Source: Allacma fusca (Eukaryota; Arthropoda; Collembola; Symphypleona; Sminthuridae). Taken from it: a stretch of 64,000 nt of DNA. Location of the stretch: positions 33,900,250 to 33,964,249 of the forward strand of contig OX359249.1 of assembly GCA_947179485.1 (NCBI GenBank), given 5' to 3'. Shown here in pieces: positions 10,850 to 24,800 of this stretch. A program made the position numbers and the translations under genes. The notes under the pieces were generated by a model, which was not told the DNA's origin, made no database searches, and was given only the letters and a program-made list of their open reading frames with translations. Numbering within the stretch: position 1 is the first letter of the stretch; each line of letters begins with the position of its first letter.

Positions 10850-12639
10850 GAAATGTCTTGTAAGACCTGGCTGCACTGTCAATCACCAATTATATTGAAA
10901 TTTGTCTTCATTCAATTCCAGTAGTTAGAAAAAATCCGAATTTCAAAGGTGCATTTCAGAAAGTTCCCGAGTGTGTACTCTGTTTTAGGAGGAAGTACTA
11001 GGAAGAAATCCCTTGAGCAGACGCTGAGGCAAAAGAACAGTCCAATAAAGTGAGGAAACCTGGCTGTATAAAAATCACATGTCTGGATTAGTAATTACAT
11101 CCGCTAATATTATTGAGCGTAAGCACTAATAACGATTAAGTGGAAACTTACTAACACGAGAGAAATGACAAAAATTACCTTGGAGGCGGCAGAATGTACA
11201 GAAAATTCTACGGGCTCGTACCAGACTTAATAATATGAGATGTATGGGGATGAATAATGCATGAAAGTATGTAGAGGGGAAAGAAATGTGGGATGGAATG
11301 AAAGATTAAATGTCAGGTTTAAAGTCAGGTGGAGGCAGGGACACAATATTCTTTCATATATATGAATAAGTACCTACCACAAATATTATCAAGTGTGAGG
11401 GCTGTAAAAGTTAGTAACATCCGACGTAATGCTGATTCACTTGTGAAACTACAGAAAAAGGTCTCTCCCTATAGTATTAAAAGGAAAAGGTCTTCAGCCT
11501 TACGCAGCAGGTGCAACATAGACTTCTCCGCACGCAAGTACATACCGACAATCGTGAGTATGTACATGATGGAGGGACATACGCTCCTGTGTACTTTCCT
11601 CCTGACTCTATAAGCATGGTCAAGTGAAGCAGTGTGCTACTCTGGTATTAAAGCAAAAGGGAGACCGCATCTCAAGCTATGTATGTACATACTAATCCGC
11701 TGGGGTACATGCACCCAACGTCATGTACTTACTTTCTGTAGAGACGTACATCCTTATTACTAAAGGCTATTCTTCCCTTGAACTTTTCTGAGCTCAGGGT
11801 TTTTTTCCCTTCATCTCAACTTATATATGTATATATTCTCCCCTGATTTAAATGCAGTCAGTGAAACACTGGAACTAAAAACCTACAAGCTATTATACTG
11901 ATACGTAACATTACCGCCCAGCCTTTACACCCATGAAGAGCTAAACGGAAACTAAGTGGGTTATTTTTATACGTTTTTAATTTAGGAAATATCTGGTTTT
12001 GTACTCTTCGCTTTTATGTAGCACAAGTATTATTACTAGTTTGGTAAAGTGTGGGGAGAATGTACAAATATGTGCTTAGATTACCAGCGAAGATTTTTTC
12101 CCGTGCGTCCTTTCTGGGAAACTTCTATGTTTGAGATGGTGTATGAATTGGGATTTAAAAAAAATTAAAGAAAAACATGACAAGGCAAACCGTATATAGG
12201 TAAATTAGTAAAGCAGAAAGGGTAGCATTTTCAGTTTTAATTTATTCAATCATTTTTCTACACATTGGATGCAAGATCATAATACGCGAATAATCATTAC
12301 AGCTATATTTAACTCTCAAGTAATTTCCATCGTGTTTATATATGAGCATGGACTAGTCAATCTTTAAATGGCAGGAGGGTAACTACACTAAATTACCATA
12401 CTTACAAAAAAATCGATACTTATAAATGGTTAGTACTTTTTTTTTCCTATTTTAAATTATGGAAAAGTAAACAAAAGATTATTTCTCATAAGTCCAATGA
12501 ACTTGGGATTAAGTGGCTGGACACAAAGAGAACAACGTATAGATAAAAGAAGTGGAATTCGAGAGAGCGAATGCAAAAAAAAACCAGGATGGGAGCACAT
12601 GGAACTAAACTACAGTGCAATAAATTAACGAAACCTGTT
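10850..12639. other. Region between transgelin and apolipophorin, no gene seen
   Basis: No conserved coding sequence was recognised. It should hold the transgelin promoter on its lower side and downstream sequence of apolipophorin on its upper side. The open frame 11329-11613 has no family resemblance. Confidence 0.45.
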
Positions 12640-12645
12640 TTTATT
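12640..12645 (-). promoter_or_regulatory. Poly(A) signal for apolipophorin
   Basis: AATAAA on the minus strand, about 230 bp beyond the TAA stop at 12876-12878; the first canonical hexamer after the stop. A further copy lies at 12241-12246. Confidence 0.55.
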
Positions 12646-12875
12646 AATTAATATACTAAACTTGGAAAACATCAACGTAAGTGAGTTGATATAAACTTCT
12701 ACGTCCAACAGAGGATGTAACGATTAGACAACAGAAATTAAATGTAAAGACAGGAATGGATAAACAATAAATAAAACTAAGATCACATTTAATAGGACTG
12801 GCTAATGAATTTGGTATGTACAACTATTTCGTGACAGATTTATCCATGTTGGAAATCACCTTGAGTCCTTAGACT

Positions 12876-15800
12876 TTAAAATTCCATCATTTCAATGGGA
12901 ATTTCTTCCTGTGTGGTCCCATCAAAGGATTGGTACTTCTGCCATTCCAAAAGCAATTCCTCCAGCATGGGGGATATGCATCGATTGCAAACAACATGCG
13001 GGCTGCCACTTTTATCTGGGATGCATTCACAATGCTGGCATTTGGACGGTTGAGCTGTCATAGCAATACGTCTGGTCCAGACGTCGATGGCTTTTTTCGA
13101 ATTCCTTTGCAGATGGAACCGAGAGCCGTTTGTCTCTATTGCTAGAGGAGTGCAGAGGTCTTTGGGGAGGTTGAGTTGTCGTTTGAGTGATTTATCTGCT
13201 TCAAGAATGTTACTTTTTACATGACCTGATGTAAACACTCCTTCATGATCTATGCCATAAATTTTGCTACTGGCACTTTCCCTTTTGTTTCCCTGTAACA
13301 TATAATACCCATTCACTATTATTAGAACAGTCTTGTATCCAGAGATATGTGTAAAGATAAGAAATAATCAACAGAAATTCTTTTCTTTGAACCCTCAATA
13401 AATTCAAAATCGAATTCCAGCTTTTTACAAACCTTCGTGGTAAATTCCTTTGGTGTGAGCATATGAAGTTTGATGTCATTTTCAATAAGCAGCGTCAGAG
13501 TGTCTGCGTAGCGATTGTCGCTTCCACAACTTTCATCCCCACAAGTGATGGCTATGAAGGTTTTGGAAACCCCTGCTCTAAACTTTAATGTTCTGGCTGC
13601 AAATTCAATAACTTCATATAAATCCCCATCTCCATTTCCATTCATCTCAATGTTGTCAGCAATTCTGAAGAGAGTGTTGTGGGCCCAGATTTGACCAGAA
13701 GTGGTACGTATGTGAGGCTTCCTGTACGGTCCTTGACCAGCAAAGCCAATGACAGCATAACGATTGTCGTTCAGTCCTTCAGCTTGAAGGGCCACGTCGA
13801 GCTTGCGCATGGCTTCGGTGAGAGCATATTCTGAGAGACACGAAGCTTCCTCCAGCAATACAACCACGTCTGAGGATTGTAGGGGCGGGGTAACCCCTTG
13901 AATTTCCAAAGTTGCGTTTTCGCCACTAATCAATGTAGTTCCGTCTTCGAACTTGCATCGAACTACGATTGGAAATAAAAATTGTAATTTTTATCTTAAA
14001 AATTTTACTTCAGTGTTCAAATGTTTTTTACAGGCAGTGAAGTATAAGATTAATTTTTTACATTCAATAAAATAACTTACCACAAGTAGGAGGGAGCCAC
14101 ACATCAACTCCATTCTTCTGACATTCCGCAACGTAAGCGCTGATAGCGGTACATGCTGACTCTTGACGAGAGGCTTTGTTCAAGTTACGGGAAGTGTCGT
14201 ACAAACACATATCCTTAAAAACTGCCGTATCAACTTTGCCAAAACAAGGTCTCAACAGCGAATTCATATCATCAAAATGCTCACTGCAAATGCCATCTAC
14301 ATCCGCAGCCACGGGTGAATCGCGAGCCAGGTTCTTCATCCGACATTCTCCGCTATTTTTACCAACCCGCCAGGAATGAGCAAAATTAGAAACATCCGCA
14401 ACGACCTGACCATCCGGAGTTTTCAGATCATTCATCTCTTCATTGTCGTACGTACCCAAAAGTCCCCCAACTTTACCAAAGTACCACCCAGAAACAGTAA
14501 TAGTGCAAACAGCAGGTGTTTGGCTGCACGTCATTTGGAATCCTCTGGTGTCGAAGATTTCCAAACCATTAGGCATCCTGCGAATGAAGGTAGGTCCGAC
14601 TTCCAAAGGTAACTCTGACTTTCGTCCATCAAGACTTACTTTCATATTGGAAGTGTCTATTTCAATAGAGCGGTCACCGCTTACAAGTGAGTAAGACTTC
14701 TTCCGAATATCTCCATCTCGATTTTCATAGTTTACCAGGAGAGAAAAGTTCTTATGAAGAAGATCTGCTACTAGTACATAGCTGCATTCTCCGGAAAATC
14801 TGAAGTATTTTTTATCGAAAGTGAAGTAATGGTAGTCTCCAGCCATGACAGCGTGGGCTCCAAATGGTGGTAAAATAGTGCGAATATCCAGGTCCATTGC
14901 TGGTTTAACGTTCCGGAAGGTATCCATAATTTCGTAGTAGAAGTCGTTCATTTGGCTGATTTCCTTTGCATTTTGCTCCGAGTCTTTCCATGCGGGCAGG
15001 GAATTGAAATCTTCCCATTCTATTATCACTAAAGGCTGATGATATTCAATTTGACCCTTGTCCACCTCCCACACTAAAGTTGAGGAAGGAATGTTTCGAC
15101 GAACCAGTTGATCCAAGGCTTGAATAGCTTTTGTCACTAATTCCTTGATCTTTTGCTCAGCCTCAATGAAAGACCACACTCGATCGCAAACAATCTTGAC
15201 CTTCAGGGCTACATGTCGCAAGTATGGGAAAGGTGGCGTTTCTAGAATGGCCAGGAGATTTTTCTGTTCAATGAAGCTATTCAGGACTTCAACGTAGGGT
15301 TTGTAATAAACTTCCAGAGGTCTCCAGATTCTGGAATATTAAAAGTAAAAATAAACGGCCGGCTTTAAACTAAATTTAGATTTTAGATTCTTATTGTTAG
15401 TTATATTTATCCTGTGAAGAATTGTCATCAATATCATCACAGCAAATATCATGATTGAGAAGGCTAGCACTGACTTTATTTTCAAAAGTTCGACGATTTC
15501 ATCGAAGTACTCATGCATGGGGAGTTCATCAATCCAGGTAGCATAGGATTTATAGTAGCGAATGGCTGTGCGGACGAATCCAATACCAAGTATCTTCTTC
15601 TCCAGTTGTTCCACTCGGCCTTCAAGAGCATCCATAATAATGATGTAAGTCTCTCTCAGCATCTCAGTATACCCAGCAAAATATTTCCAGATGCTATTGT
15701 ATAATCCTACAACATAGCTTTCTGCCGAATCCCACAGAGGCACAAACGTTTGCTCCATTTTCCCTGCATATTCCATGAAAAGACGCTTCAGTTGAACAGT

Positions 15801-18800
15801 GACATCGACAGTCATGATAGCAACGCTTTTGACAGCGTCCACAACGATGTCCTTCAAGTATACACTGAAAGTTATGAAAAATATATTTGAAATTACAAGC
15901 AAATTTTTTAATAACGAACACCCAATATGCCAAATTTAGCAGCGCTTACCAAGTTTCAAAGACGCCTCCGAACGTGGATCCTAATACTTGCCCGATGTCT
16001 TTAATGAAAAACCAGTTTTGCTCATACATGGTTACGAACATCTGCACAGTCCGGTGGAACTCCTCCTTTAGAGCCTGCAGTTCTTGGGCTGAATATGTAG
16101 CTAGAACCTGCAACGTTGCTTTAGCATCAGGGTGCAACATATTCCATCTACCTTCAAGTTCATCTGTAACTCTGGCCGAGACCAAGGTCATGGTGTTCAT
16201 CAAGCTAGTTTTCACAGCCGTAACAGCGGAAGAGACGCCATCATTCAATTCATCAACAATTTCCGGTCGCCAGTTGATTTTAGTGGAGAGAATTTGTGAA
16301 GTATTTAGCCGGAAAGCAAAGAGAGCGTCTTGAATATTGATTCCGTACTCATCGCGCCACATTCTTGCGCTAATTTCCTTCTTGTGGGGCATACCAGCGG
16401 TAAAATAGAAGTTTTTGACAGAATCAACACTAAACCCTACGTTGATATAAGGTTTAGTTTTTAATATTTGAACATCCATTTGAGTGTCAGGGGATCTCAA
16501 GCTAAATGTCTGCTTATCTGCTTCTTCCTGAAGTTGAACTCTAAAAATGGAACGGAGGTCCTTGCCAGCATGAATTTCCAAAAGCTTGCCGGATGAATCG
16601 TGTGACCAAGTTATTTGAGCAGCTTGATCCTCTCCGTGAACATCAAGGTACTCTACCTCGACGGCACAAGCAGCATCAGTTTTTTGAGTCTGAACCTGAA
16701 TCTTCAATTTCGAAGCAGGATGAGCTACATTTATTCTAATTCCATTATTCATGCCTTCCTTAGTGGCTGAAACAGTAAAGAAATCCTCAGAGAGTTGTGT
16801 AGGCTGGAAGGTGAAGTTCACTGAATGGAAGTTTAAGCTTTTGAATGTTCTTTCCAACACAAATACGACGTGTTCAGGCAATGCAGGATGGATGAGAGTT
16901 AATGTATCTTTTATGGAACGACTTCTCCAAGCGGTAGTTCTCTGAGTATGACTTTTGACTCCGATGACCTTCTTCATATCTCTCAATATATCCCACTTCA
17001 ATTCCACATACCGGTAGAGTTGCTTGTCATTACTGTGATGGTTAGCTTCAAGTTGTACAGATCTCCACGGTGTATCAACCCGGGTGACCAGATCGTACTT
17101 TTTCATGCCGGACGTCGTAGAGTCGCTCAAGCTGAAGAAATAACCCATCTCCTGAGCCTCAGCAGTGTTTAATGGATTGAACAAACGAATCTTGACACCT
17201 TGATCAAATTTAGTGGACGTGAGAAGATGGTTAATTGCAAGTTCGACCCCTCCGATCTCACCTGCTTGGACCCGGAACAAACCATTTTTGGAGGCAGAAT
17301 TCTTGCTAATGGAAAATTCAACTCCTACCGTACTCTTAGCCGCTTGCTTCAGATCCCAGCAAAGTTCGGTGAGGAGTCGGAGTTTTTGACCGAAAATTCG
17401 TTCGAATGACAGCGCAATTGAGACTGGTCTGATAGGATTGTAAAGCTCCAGACTGCGGCGACCTTTCATGCTGACAAGTTCAATTTGGACGAATTTCTTG
17501 CCATTGTAGTAAGTTCCTAAGCTTACATCGAGATTGTTCAAGATCTTGCTCACGGAAAGGGAGCTAGTCTTACCGATAGGAGAGAGTCGAACAGAAACGG
17601 AAGCTGATTTGAGTAAAGTGAAAGGTGTCTTCACACTCAATTTTGCATCAATGGCTTCTGACGGGTGGGACATAGCAGCTCGTATCTCAAAAACGTCTTC
17701 GCCCAAAGCATGAACTGCAATGTCGAGGGCTACATTACTTGATTCCTTCGTAAGATCAAAACCACATTTGGCATGGTAAATCTCACCAGGACTGGACATA
17801 CCCTCAATGGTGCCAAAAATACGTTCTTGAGTCATGCCAGCTTGTATCTTCAATGAGGGACGTCGCATTCCCCAAGTTCCATCGATGGAGCCAGTGTATA
17901 CGCCATCTTTGACAAAGCTCTGCATTTTCAAAGCAAGTGATGGGAAGCTGGTAACGAATTTTGGAGTTACGATGTTCACTTCGCCGTTCATGTTGGTCAA
18001 ACCATTGTAACTGTACATGTAATCAATTTCCATTCGGATGGATTCCTCCCAGCTTGGGTGCTGGAGTTCAATGAGGATACTTCGCCCAGAACCGATTTCT
18101 TCGTAATTTTCTAGACGAACGGAAGCGATCCATTTCTCGAATTTTGGGAATGGTGTTTTGAGTACTACGGACAAGCGTCGGTTACCTTGTTCATTTCGGA
18201 TTTCACTTACCAGCTCTACCTTCTTACCATTCAGCTCAGCGTAGGCATTGAGTTCAGCCCATGTTTTCCATTGTAAACGACCACCTAGGTCCCAACGGAG
18301 CAAACCCATTTTTGGAAATTGCAGGCTGAAATTAATTCTAGCAGGACTTTCCATTTTCCAGCTAAGATCTTCTAAGGAGGGTATCTGTAGAGCTACTTCA
18401 AAATTTTCTCTTTTGGTCTTCTTTGTCGGTCCGTATTCAACACCGAGGCTGAAATCTCCTCGAGATCCCTTCTTGGGGAGTTTGAATGTGCCTGTAGATA
18501 CACCAATTAATTTGTCAAAAATATGTACAATTTTTTCTAGTGTTACACATACAGATGCACCCAAACTAGAAACGTATAAATATAGAGGAGTGTGGACGCA
18601 AAACGGAGAAAGTCGGTTTTATCAGATTTTGCCTGGAGAAACAGCTACACATATATATGCCTGTTCAAACTAAAATCCAACAATATGAATGGGAAGTAGA
18701 GTGAAAGCAAAAATCGCATTTACAAGAGCCGAACAGAAAGAAAGCTGTAATTAGTCCGTTTTGTATCGATGGAGATTTTGACCTCAAAATTGACGTTAAG

Positions 18801-21800
18801 GACTATCATATCCAGTAATGAAACGTGCAGTGAAGTATTTTTATAAACCATATTTTAAAAAAAATAGACTTAGTTTTACAACCCTTCAAATGGGCTCATG
18901 TACATAATCTTGTCGAAGTATTGTTAAGTAACACAATGCAGCTGAAATTATTCTAATTGTAAGATATATGGAGACAAACCTGAAACTTGGTAGGTCATCC
19001 AAGGGAGACCAATAATTACCAGCGGCTTAGTATCGTCCAAGGACTCCAGAGTGAGAGATTCAAAAAGTGGGATTCCAGCTATCTTGATTTTGGCATTGGG
19101 GAAATTCTTGATCGGTGTATAGATTTCTGCATGTACCTCCGTTGGATTGAGTTTTCCTTCAAAAGTGATTCTGTCCCACTCTTCAAAAGGTGTCATGAAT
19201 TCTAATTTGGCTGCCATGTCTTGTGTATCCTCATAATGAGCACTTCCCTCTACTTTCCACTGGTCTCCATTCCATTTAGTCTGCCCCAGAATCCAAACTT
19301 GAGTATCACTAATAATGGCTTTAGTATGTATATTGAACTCTTCACTAGGAATAAAGAGACACTTGATACTGATTTCAGCTTCTGGATCTTCCTTGTTAAG
19401 CCAAACTTTCATCAGGTGGTCTTCACCTCCAGCATTTGTATAAATTTTACCCCAAACAGAAGTGGAGTTAATTGCCCATTCGATGTTAGCATGGAATGAA
19501 GTCTTTCTGGGTGATTCCAAAGTCATACCAATTTCTCCGTTCCATGGATTGAGGACCACTGTAAACTTACCCTTGTGAGTAATTCCACGGGTGGTACACT
19601 GAACGAGAACATCAAAGCCTTCGCCATTTTCTTTGGGTTGGATTTGACCCGATACTCTGACCCTCTTGCCACTCAAAAGAGTGTTGGATTCGCCATACAA
19701 GTCTAATTGCCAATTCTGACCGACCTTCTTTGCAGTTAGAAGTGCGTAATGGTTTCCGTAGGATCCATTAAACCTACTCTTTACTGAGACATTCTCAGGT
19801 TGCCATTCAGATTCCCCGAACAACTCCAGAGTTTTAGTTCCTTTGGAAGCAGTTGCTTTTAAAGTATGTGTTCCTTGACCATTTCTCTGAATTTTAAAAG
19901 TTATTTCTCTCTTTTCATCGAAAAGTTCTGGGATTTCAGCCGACAGTTGGATACTAATATCATTGTTGAAAGCGACAAACCCGGTTGCAATATCGTAGGT
20001 GTATTGACTGCAAGAACCACTGGATTTAATTGTTATTTCTTCAGGCCAGTTGAATCTACCGTTGGCATTGAACTTAAGTGGGTTATGAGAGGAAAGGAAT
20101 TCCGGCAAATTTGCAAAGGCTGTTATGTCATACTCCGGAAGAGTCATATCCCAGGAGAGCTGCACGTCATTTCTGTCGTATTGAACCTTCAGTTTTAATT
20201 TACGGGGCCCATCGATGCCTGAAGAGATGACAACTTCCATAGGGTTTTCCGAGAGGTAAGGAGAATCTACCATAACTCTAACTCCCACTTGGTTGGAACT
20301 GTTGATTGGAACATCGTAGCCAAAGGCTCCTTTGGAAATGCCGGACGGCATTGTGATAGTTGCTTCTACTTGTAAACTAGCAAATCCTTCTTTGGGCTGC
20401 TGCATGGTAACATCAGCACTGAGTTGAGGGTACTTTTGGCTAGGAAGGCTCATGGTGAGTTTCAAATTTCTTTGGACAATTGGGAGGTTGGATTTGGAGG
20501 ATTGCACGTTATCCTCAGTGTATTCACCTTGAATGGCCAGTCGTCGGTCTCGCATTTGCATTTCGATACTGCCTTGTAATTTGTTCTCACTTACTCTTCT
20601 GATATTTACATCCGCGTTTAGCTTTTGTAATAATACTGGAATATCCACGCTGATGATTGACTGGAATGAACCTGGTAAGCTACGGGCTCGGGCTTCCAAT
20701 GATGATCGTTGCCCGTCGTAGGTAAAGAAACCTTTGGCGGACTGCTCCTTATCAGTGACTGCGTATTGGCCAGTGGCATGCATGGGAGTAGTCCAAGGGG
20801 TGCTGACTGCAATCTGAATTATTCAGACAAGTATTATTAGAAAGCCAAGTAAAAAAAAAGGCTCCTGCATTTCATAACAACTAGCATCACAAAAATAGCG
20901 AATCAATTTTAAATTTACTTACAGAAAATCTTCCAGATCCAGCTTCTGCAAAAGCACTAGCAACCTGATCTTCAGCCCATTGAGCAGAAACAGACAGTAA
21001 CTTATCAGTATTGGTTTGCAGGTATGTGTCCACACTGTAAGCTTCACCCAGAGTAACATTCAAGGAGTACACATGGTCTGTAATCAGGTGACTACTCTTG
21101 ACGTTGTAAATCTTCTCGGAATCAATGTCTAAGGTCAAATCCGCATTGACTTGTCTCCACCATGGTTCGCGCTCAATGCCTCTCAGGTGCCCATGAATGG
21201 CAAGGTTCCTCGTTCCCCAAACTCCTGTCATCCGCACGTTACCATTTTCATCAACTTGCAGGCGTAGAGAACCATTTTGTATCTTATTCCAGCTGCTTTT
21301 GAGTTCTAAAGATCCATCCATTTTAACTGACGACCCAGGAATGTTGACTATTCCTTCTAGAGCCACATGTTCTCCCAAGGCTTGGATATCAATTAAGTAC
21401 TTCCTATTAGCGTAACCATTTGCAGACTCAGATTTAATTTCAAGAGACATTTTCTCAAATCCGTGGAACCCGGAAATGAAAGTAATGAGAATCTTATCAA
21501 CTGAGGCAGAGAAAGTGGCTTTGATCTCGGGAATTCTTCCATAACGGAATGCAACATCGCTACTTATACCTTGACGGATATTGCCTCTATTGTTCACTTC
21601 CAAGTGAATAGATGGGACGATGTTTGGCAAAGGGCTACTCACATGTAATTTTGCATGGAAGTTTGCAGAAAGCCGAAGAGATCCTGACACCTCCCATTTT
21701 CCAGTCTGTTCGGAGTCAACTAAAACGCTCAACTGACGGGTACCGTCGCTATCTATCTTGTAGCCAGCCTTGATACTTCCAGATGCAGACACTTCCAGAA

Positions 21801-24800
21801 GAGGAACGTTGCTATCGACAGTCATGCGGAGCTCAATCTCATTAGAGTTTCTTGGTACGTTTGCCTCAACACCAATGCTGATTTGGTATTGATTTTGATT
21901 GAATGCCATTTCCAGTGACTTCTGAGTTGTGGCGAAATCGTAACCAACATTAAGTGAGAAGGGTTCCCCCAGTGGAGGAGAATTGAAATTAAGCTTTAAT
22001 TTGCTCGCTAGTGGTGTCACTGAGATTATTACGTTCGATGCCAGTTGCAGTTGTTGGTTCAGGGATGCGGACAAATCTAAGGCGGTTTCATCAGCTTTTA
22101 TTAGCTTCCCCTGGAATGACACGTCTTTAACAAGCTCGTAAGGCGTCTGGAAGGAAACATCAACAGCTACAGAGTTTGTCGTTCGTTTGATTGCAATAGT
22201 AAATGCAAGTTGTTGTTCTTTGTGACCCAAGGAGTAGGTGAGGATAGCGGTGAATTTTCCATTTCCGGATTTTCTACCCACAGAAGTGTACTGCAATGAG
22301 AAGCCCTTTTCCTTCGCTTCAGTACTTTCTTTGTACCACCAGTCTACCTTTGCAGATTCCCAATTGTCATTTCTCCATGTCGAGCGAATCGATTTTTCTC
22401 CAAATCTACCAAGATTCAGTTTGCCTAAGGCCTTGCCCCCGAAAATGTCACCCTCTACATTCCAAGTTACACCAAGACCATTCCATTCGTTGACAGAGGT
22501 TTCGAGTAAAATCTCACCAAATTTGAAGCCTCGGATGTTGACATTGACAGCTCCATGGTATTCCAGCGGGCCAGCTTCGATATTAATGGCAACGCTGGGA
22601 GCGTTCTTCCAGACGATACTGTTCTTTGTACTGATTGGATATTTGGGCAATCGAGACACAAGGTTTAGCTTTAGTTCCCCTTCGGTCCACGATGCCTCAC
22701 CATTTATTTCTTCTTTAGTATTACGTTCTACAGTAATCGCCAAACGGGGCTGGTTCTGGGTGTAACTGATGGAAGTAACAATGTTTTCGAAGTTGCGCAC
22801 CGGACTCATCAAACTGAGTTTGAGGTTAGCAGCTTGAGGGATGCGGCCATTAGAGCGTTCGTAAGTTCCTTCCAATTTACCAACATATCTTACAACTTCA
22901 TTTTGATAACTCAAGGTTGCAGAGATAGAGCTTGTCGCTACTCGAACATCAACAGTGGACTGAACGGATCGAAGACCTTCCAAAGGTGTTGTGATGATGA
23001 CATCCAGTTTGGTGTTTCGAACGCCCCCGAAGTGATACTCACATTGAAGAGTGCTTTCCTGACCATTGAGAAGCACGTTGGCAGTAAGTTTTCCCTGGCC
23101 GTCTCTCTCAACATTTATTTTGAGGTTCTCCAGGGCCTCGAGAGTAGTTTTCGCTTCAATGACGATAGTGCTGCGAGAGATTTGTACAGATCCTTCGACC
23201 TTGTGTTTTTCCCCATTCAGGTTAGTTTCAACCAGGATGGTACTTGTAGAACCAGGAGAGAGGAGAATTTTACCACTAGCTTGGGCTTCTTCAATTCCAA
23301 AAACTGGAGCTATGGCCTCTACTTTGAGTTCTAAGTTCATGACTTTTCCTTGAGGGAGCGTGACTTCGAATCCACCAGAAATTAAGTCACCGTTTTTAGA
23401 GATATCAACGCTTAAAGTGTGGGTAGTTTGTTGCCGAGTGTATGCTCCAGTAAAACTCATTTTCTCTAGTTGTTCCAGAGGGAGCTCTAGTTCAATGGTC
23501 ACGGCAGCAGTAGTGGGCTGTTTCAGATTGAGTAAGCTTCCAGTAACCTTTGTGTTCACAGCAAGCTTGAATGGCGAGCCTTCACCGAGGTTCCCGGCAA
23601 TTGCCAAACGTTTCTCAGGTCCTTGCATCTGATACTCAATTTCAGCGCTGATGATTTCATACCCATCTAATGGTATTTCTGCATCGATTTGAATTTTATT
23701 GCGAAGCAGCTTTACGTCAAGTTTTGATTTACCATTCAATCCATTCAAGTTCCATTCAGCTGCTGCTGAATGATGGTTAGGGGACTTGTTAGAGTAGGAG
23801 ACTTGGCCACGAAGAGTTTCAAAACCTTGGAAAGGAGTAAAAGCTTCCACGGCAATTTGCTGCCTATTCAAATTCACCCGTCCACCTATTCTTTGCTGGT
23901 GCCCATTGCTTTGAAGCTTAAGTTCAGCAGAATATTCGTTAGTGAAGTCGTAGATCAAGTTAACCGAGTATAATTTGTTCATTCCTTTCACTTCCAGGTT
24001 AATGTCACCCTTCTTGTTTTCAACCGACCATGTACTCTGGGTTTGGTAAGCGTGTTCATTGAATTGAGCCTGGAGACTGACGCTTTTGTTTGATCCACCC
24101 AACATCCAGCTGACAGAAGCAGAAGCAACACGTACTTTGTCGAAGGGTGTTTTCAGTTCTACCTCAATACCCGATGGGGAAAATTTTCCACGGGCTGTAA
24201 TCTGATTTGCTTCAACACCAACGTGGATCTTGACCTCATGGAAATGCTTTAAAGTGTACTCAAGATTAGCTTTGAGATTTGTGTAGTTCTCAATGGGAGT
24301 TTTCACTTCAATGGAGTACTTTCCTTCCTTTCGGTTTGTGATAGCTTCAGCATTTACTACATAAGTGGCCGTACCCTTTTGTGCAATTACTTCAATTGAT
24401 TTGTTGAGATCATCGAAGGCAAACTGACCCGCGAGTCCGAGTTCCGTCCACCCATCGTATGGAGTTTGGATGGTGATTTTAATTTTCTTATTTCCGAATC
24501 CAATCCTAGTGGACATCACCAGTGGTTCCGCCTGTCTGTAGCTTGTTTGTAATCTGAGCGTGTGGAAGGCCATTTCTGAGGTTTTTTCCATGCTATGGTC
24601 AAGTACCACTTCGTAGATGGTATCTCCAAAAAGATTCAGGGAACTTTCTAATTTTTCGATTCCGTGGAGCTCGATTTTGAAGGCAGCGGAAGACTGTCCT
24701 TGTAAGGACACTCTTATGAATTTTGTTTCCGCCTCAAAAGCAGCATTAGCTTTGATTTCATTTTCGACTCCATTTTGAGCGAATTTAGCCAAAAATTTGT

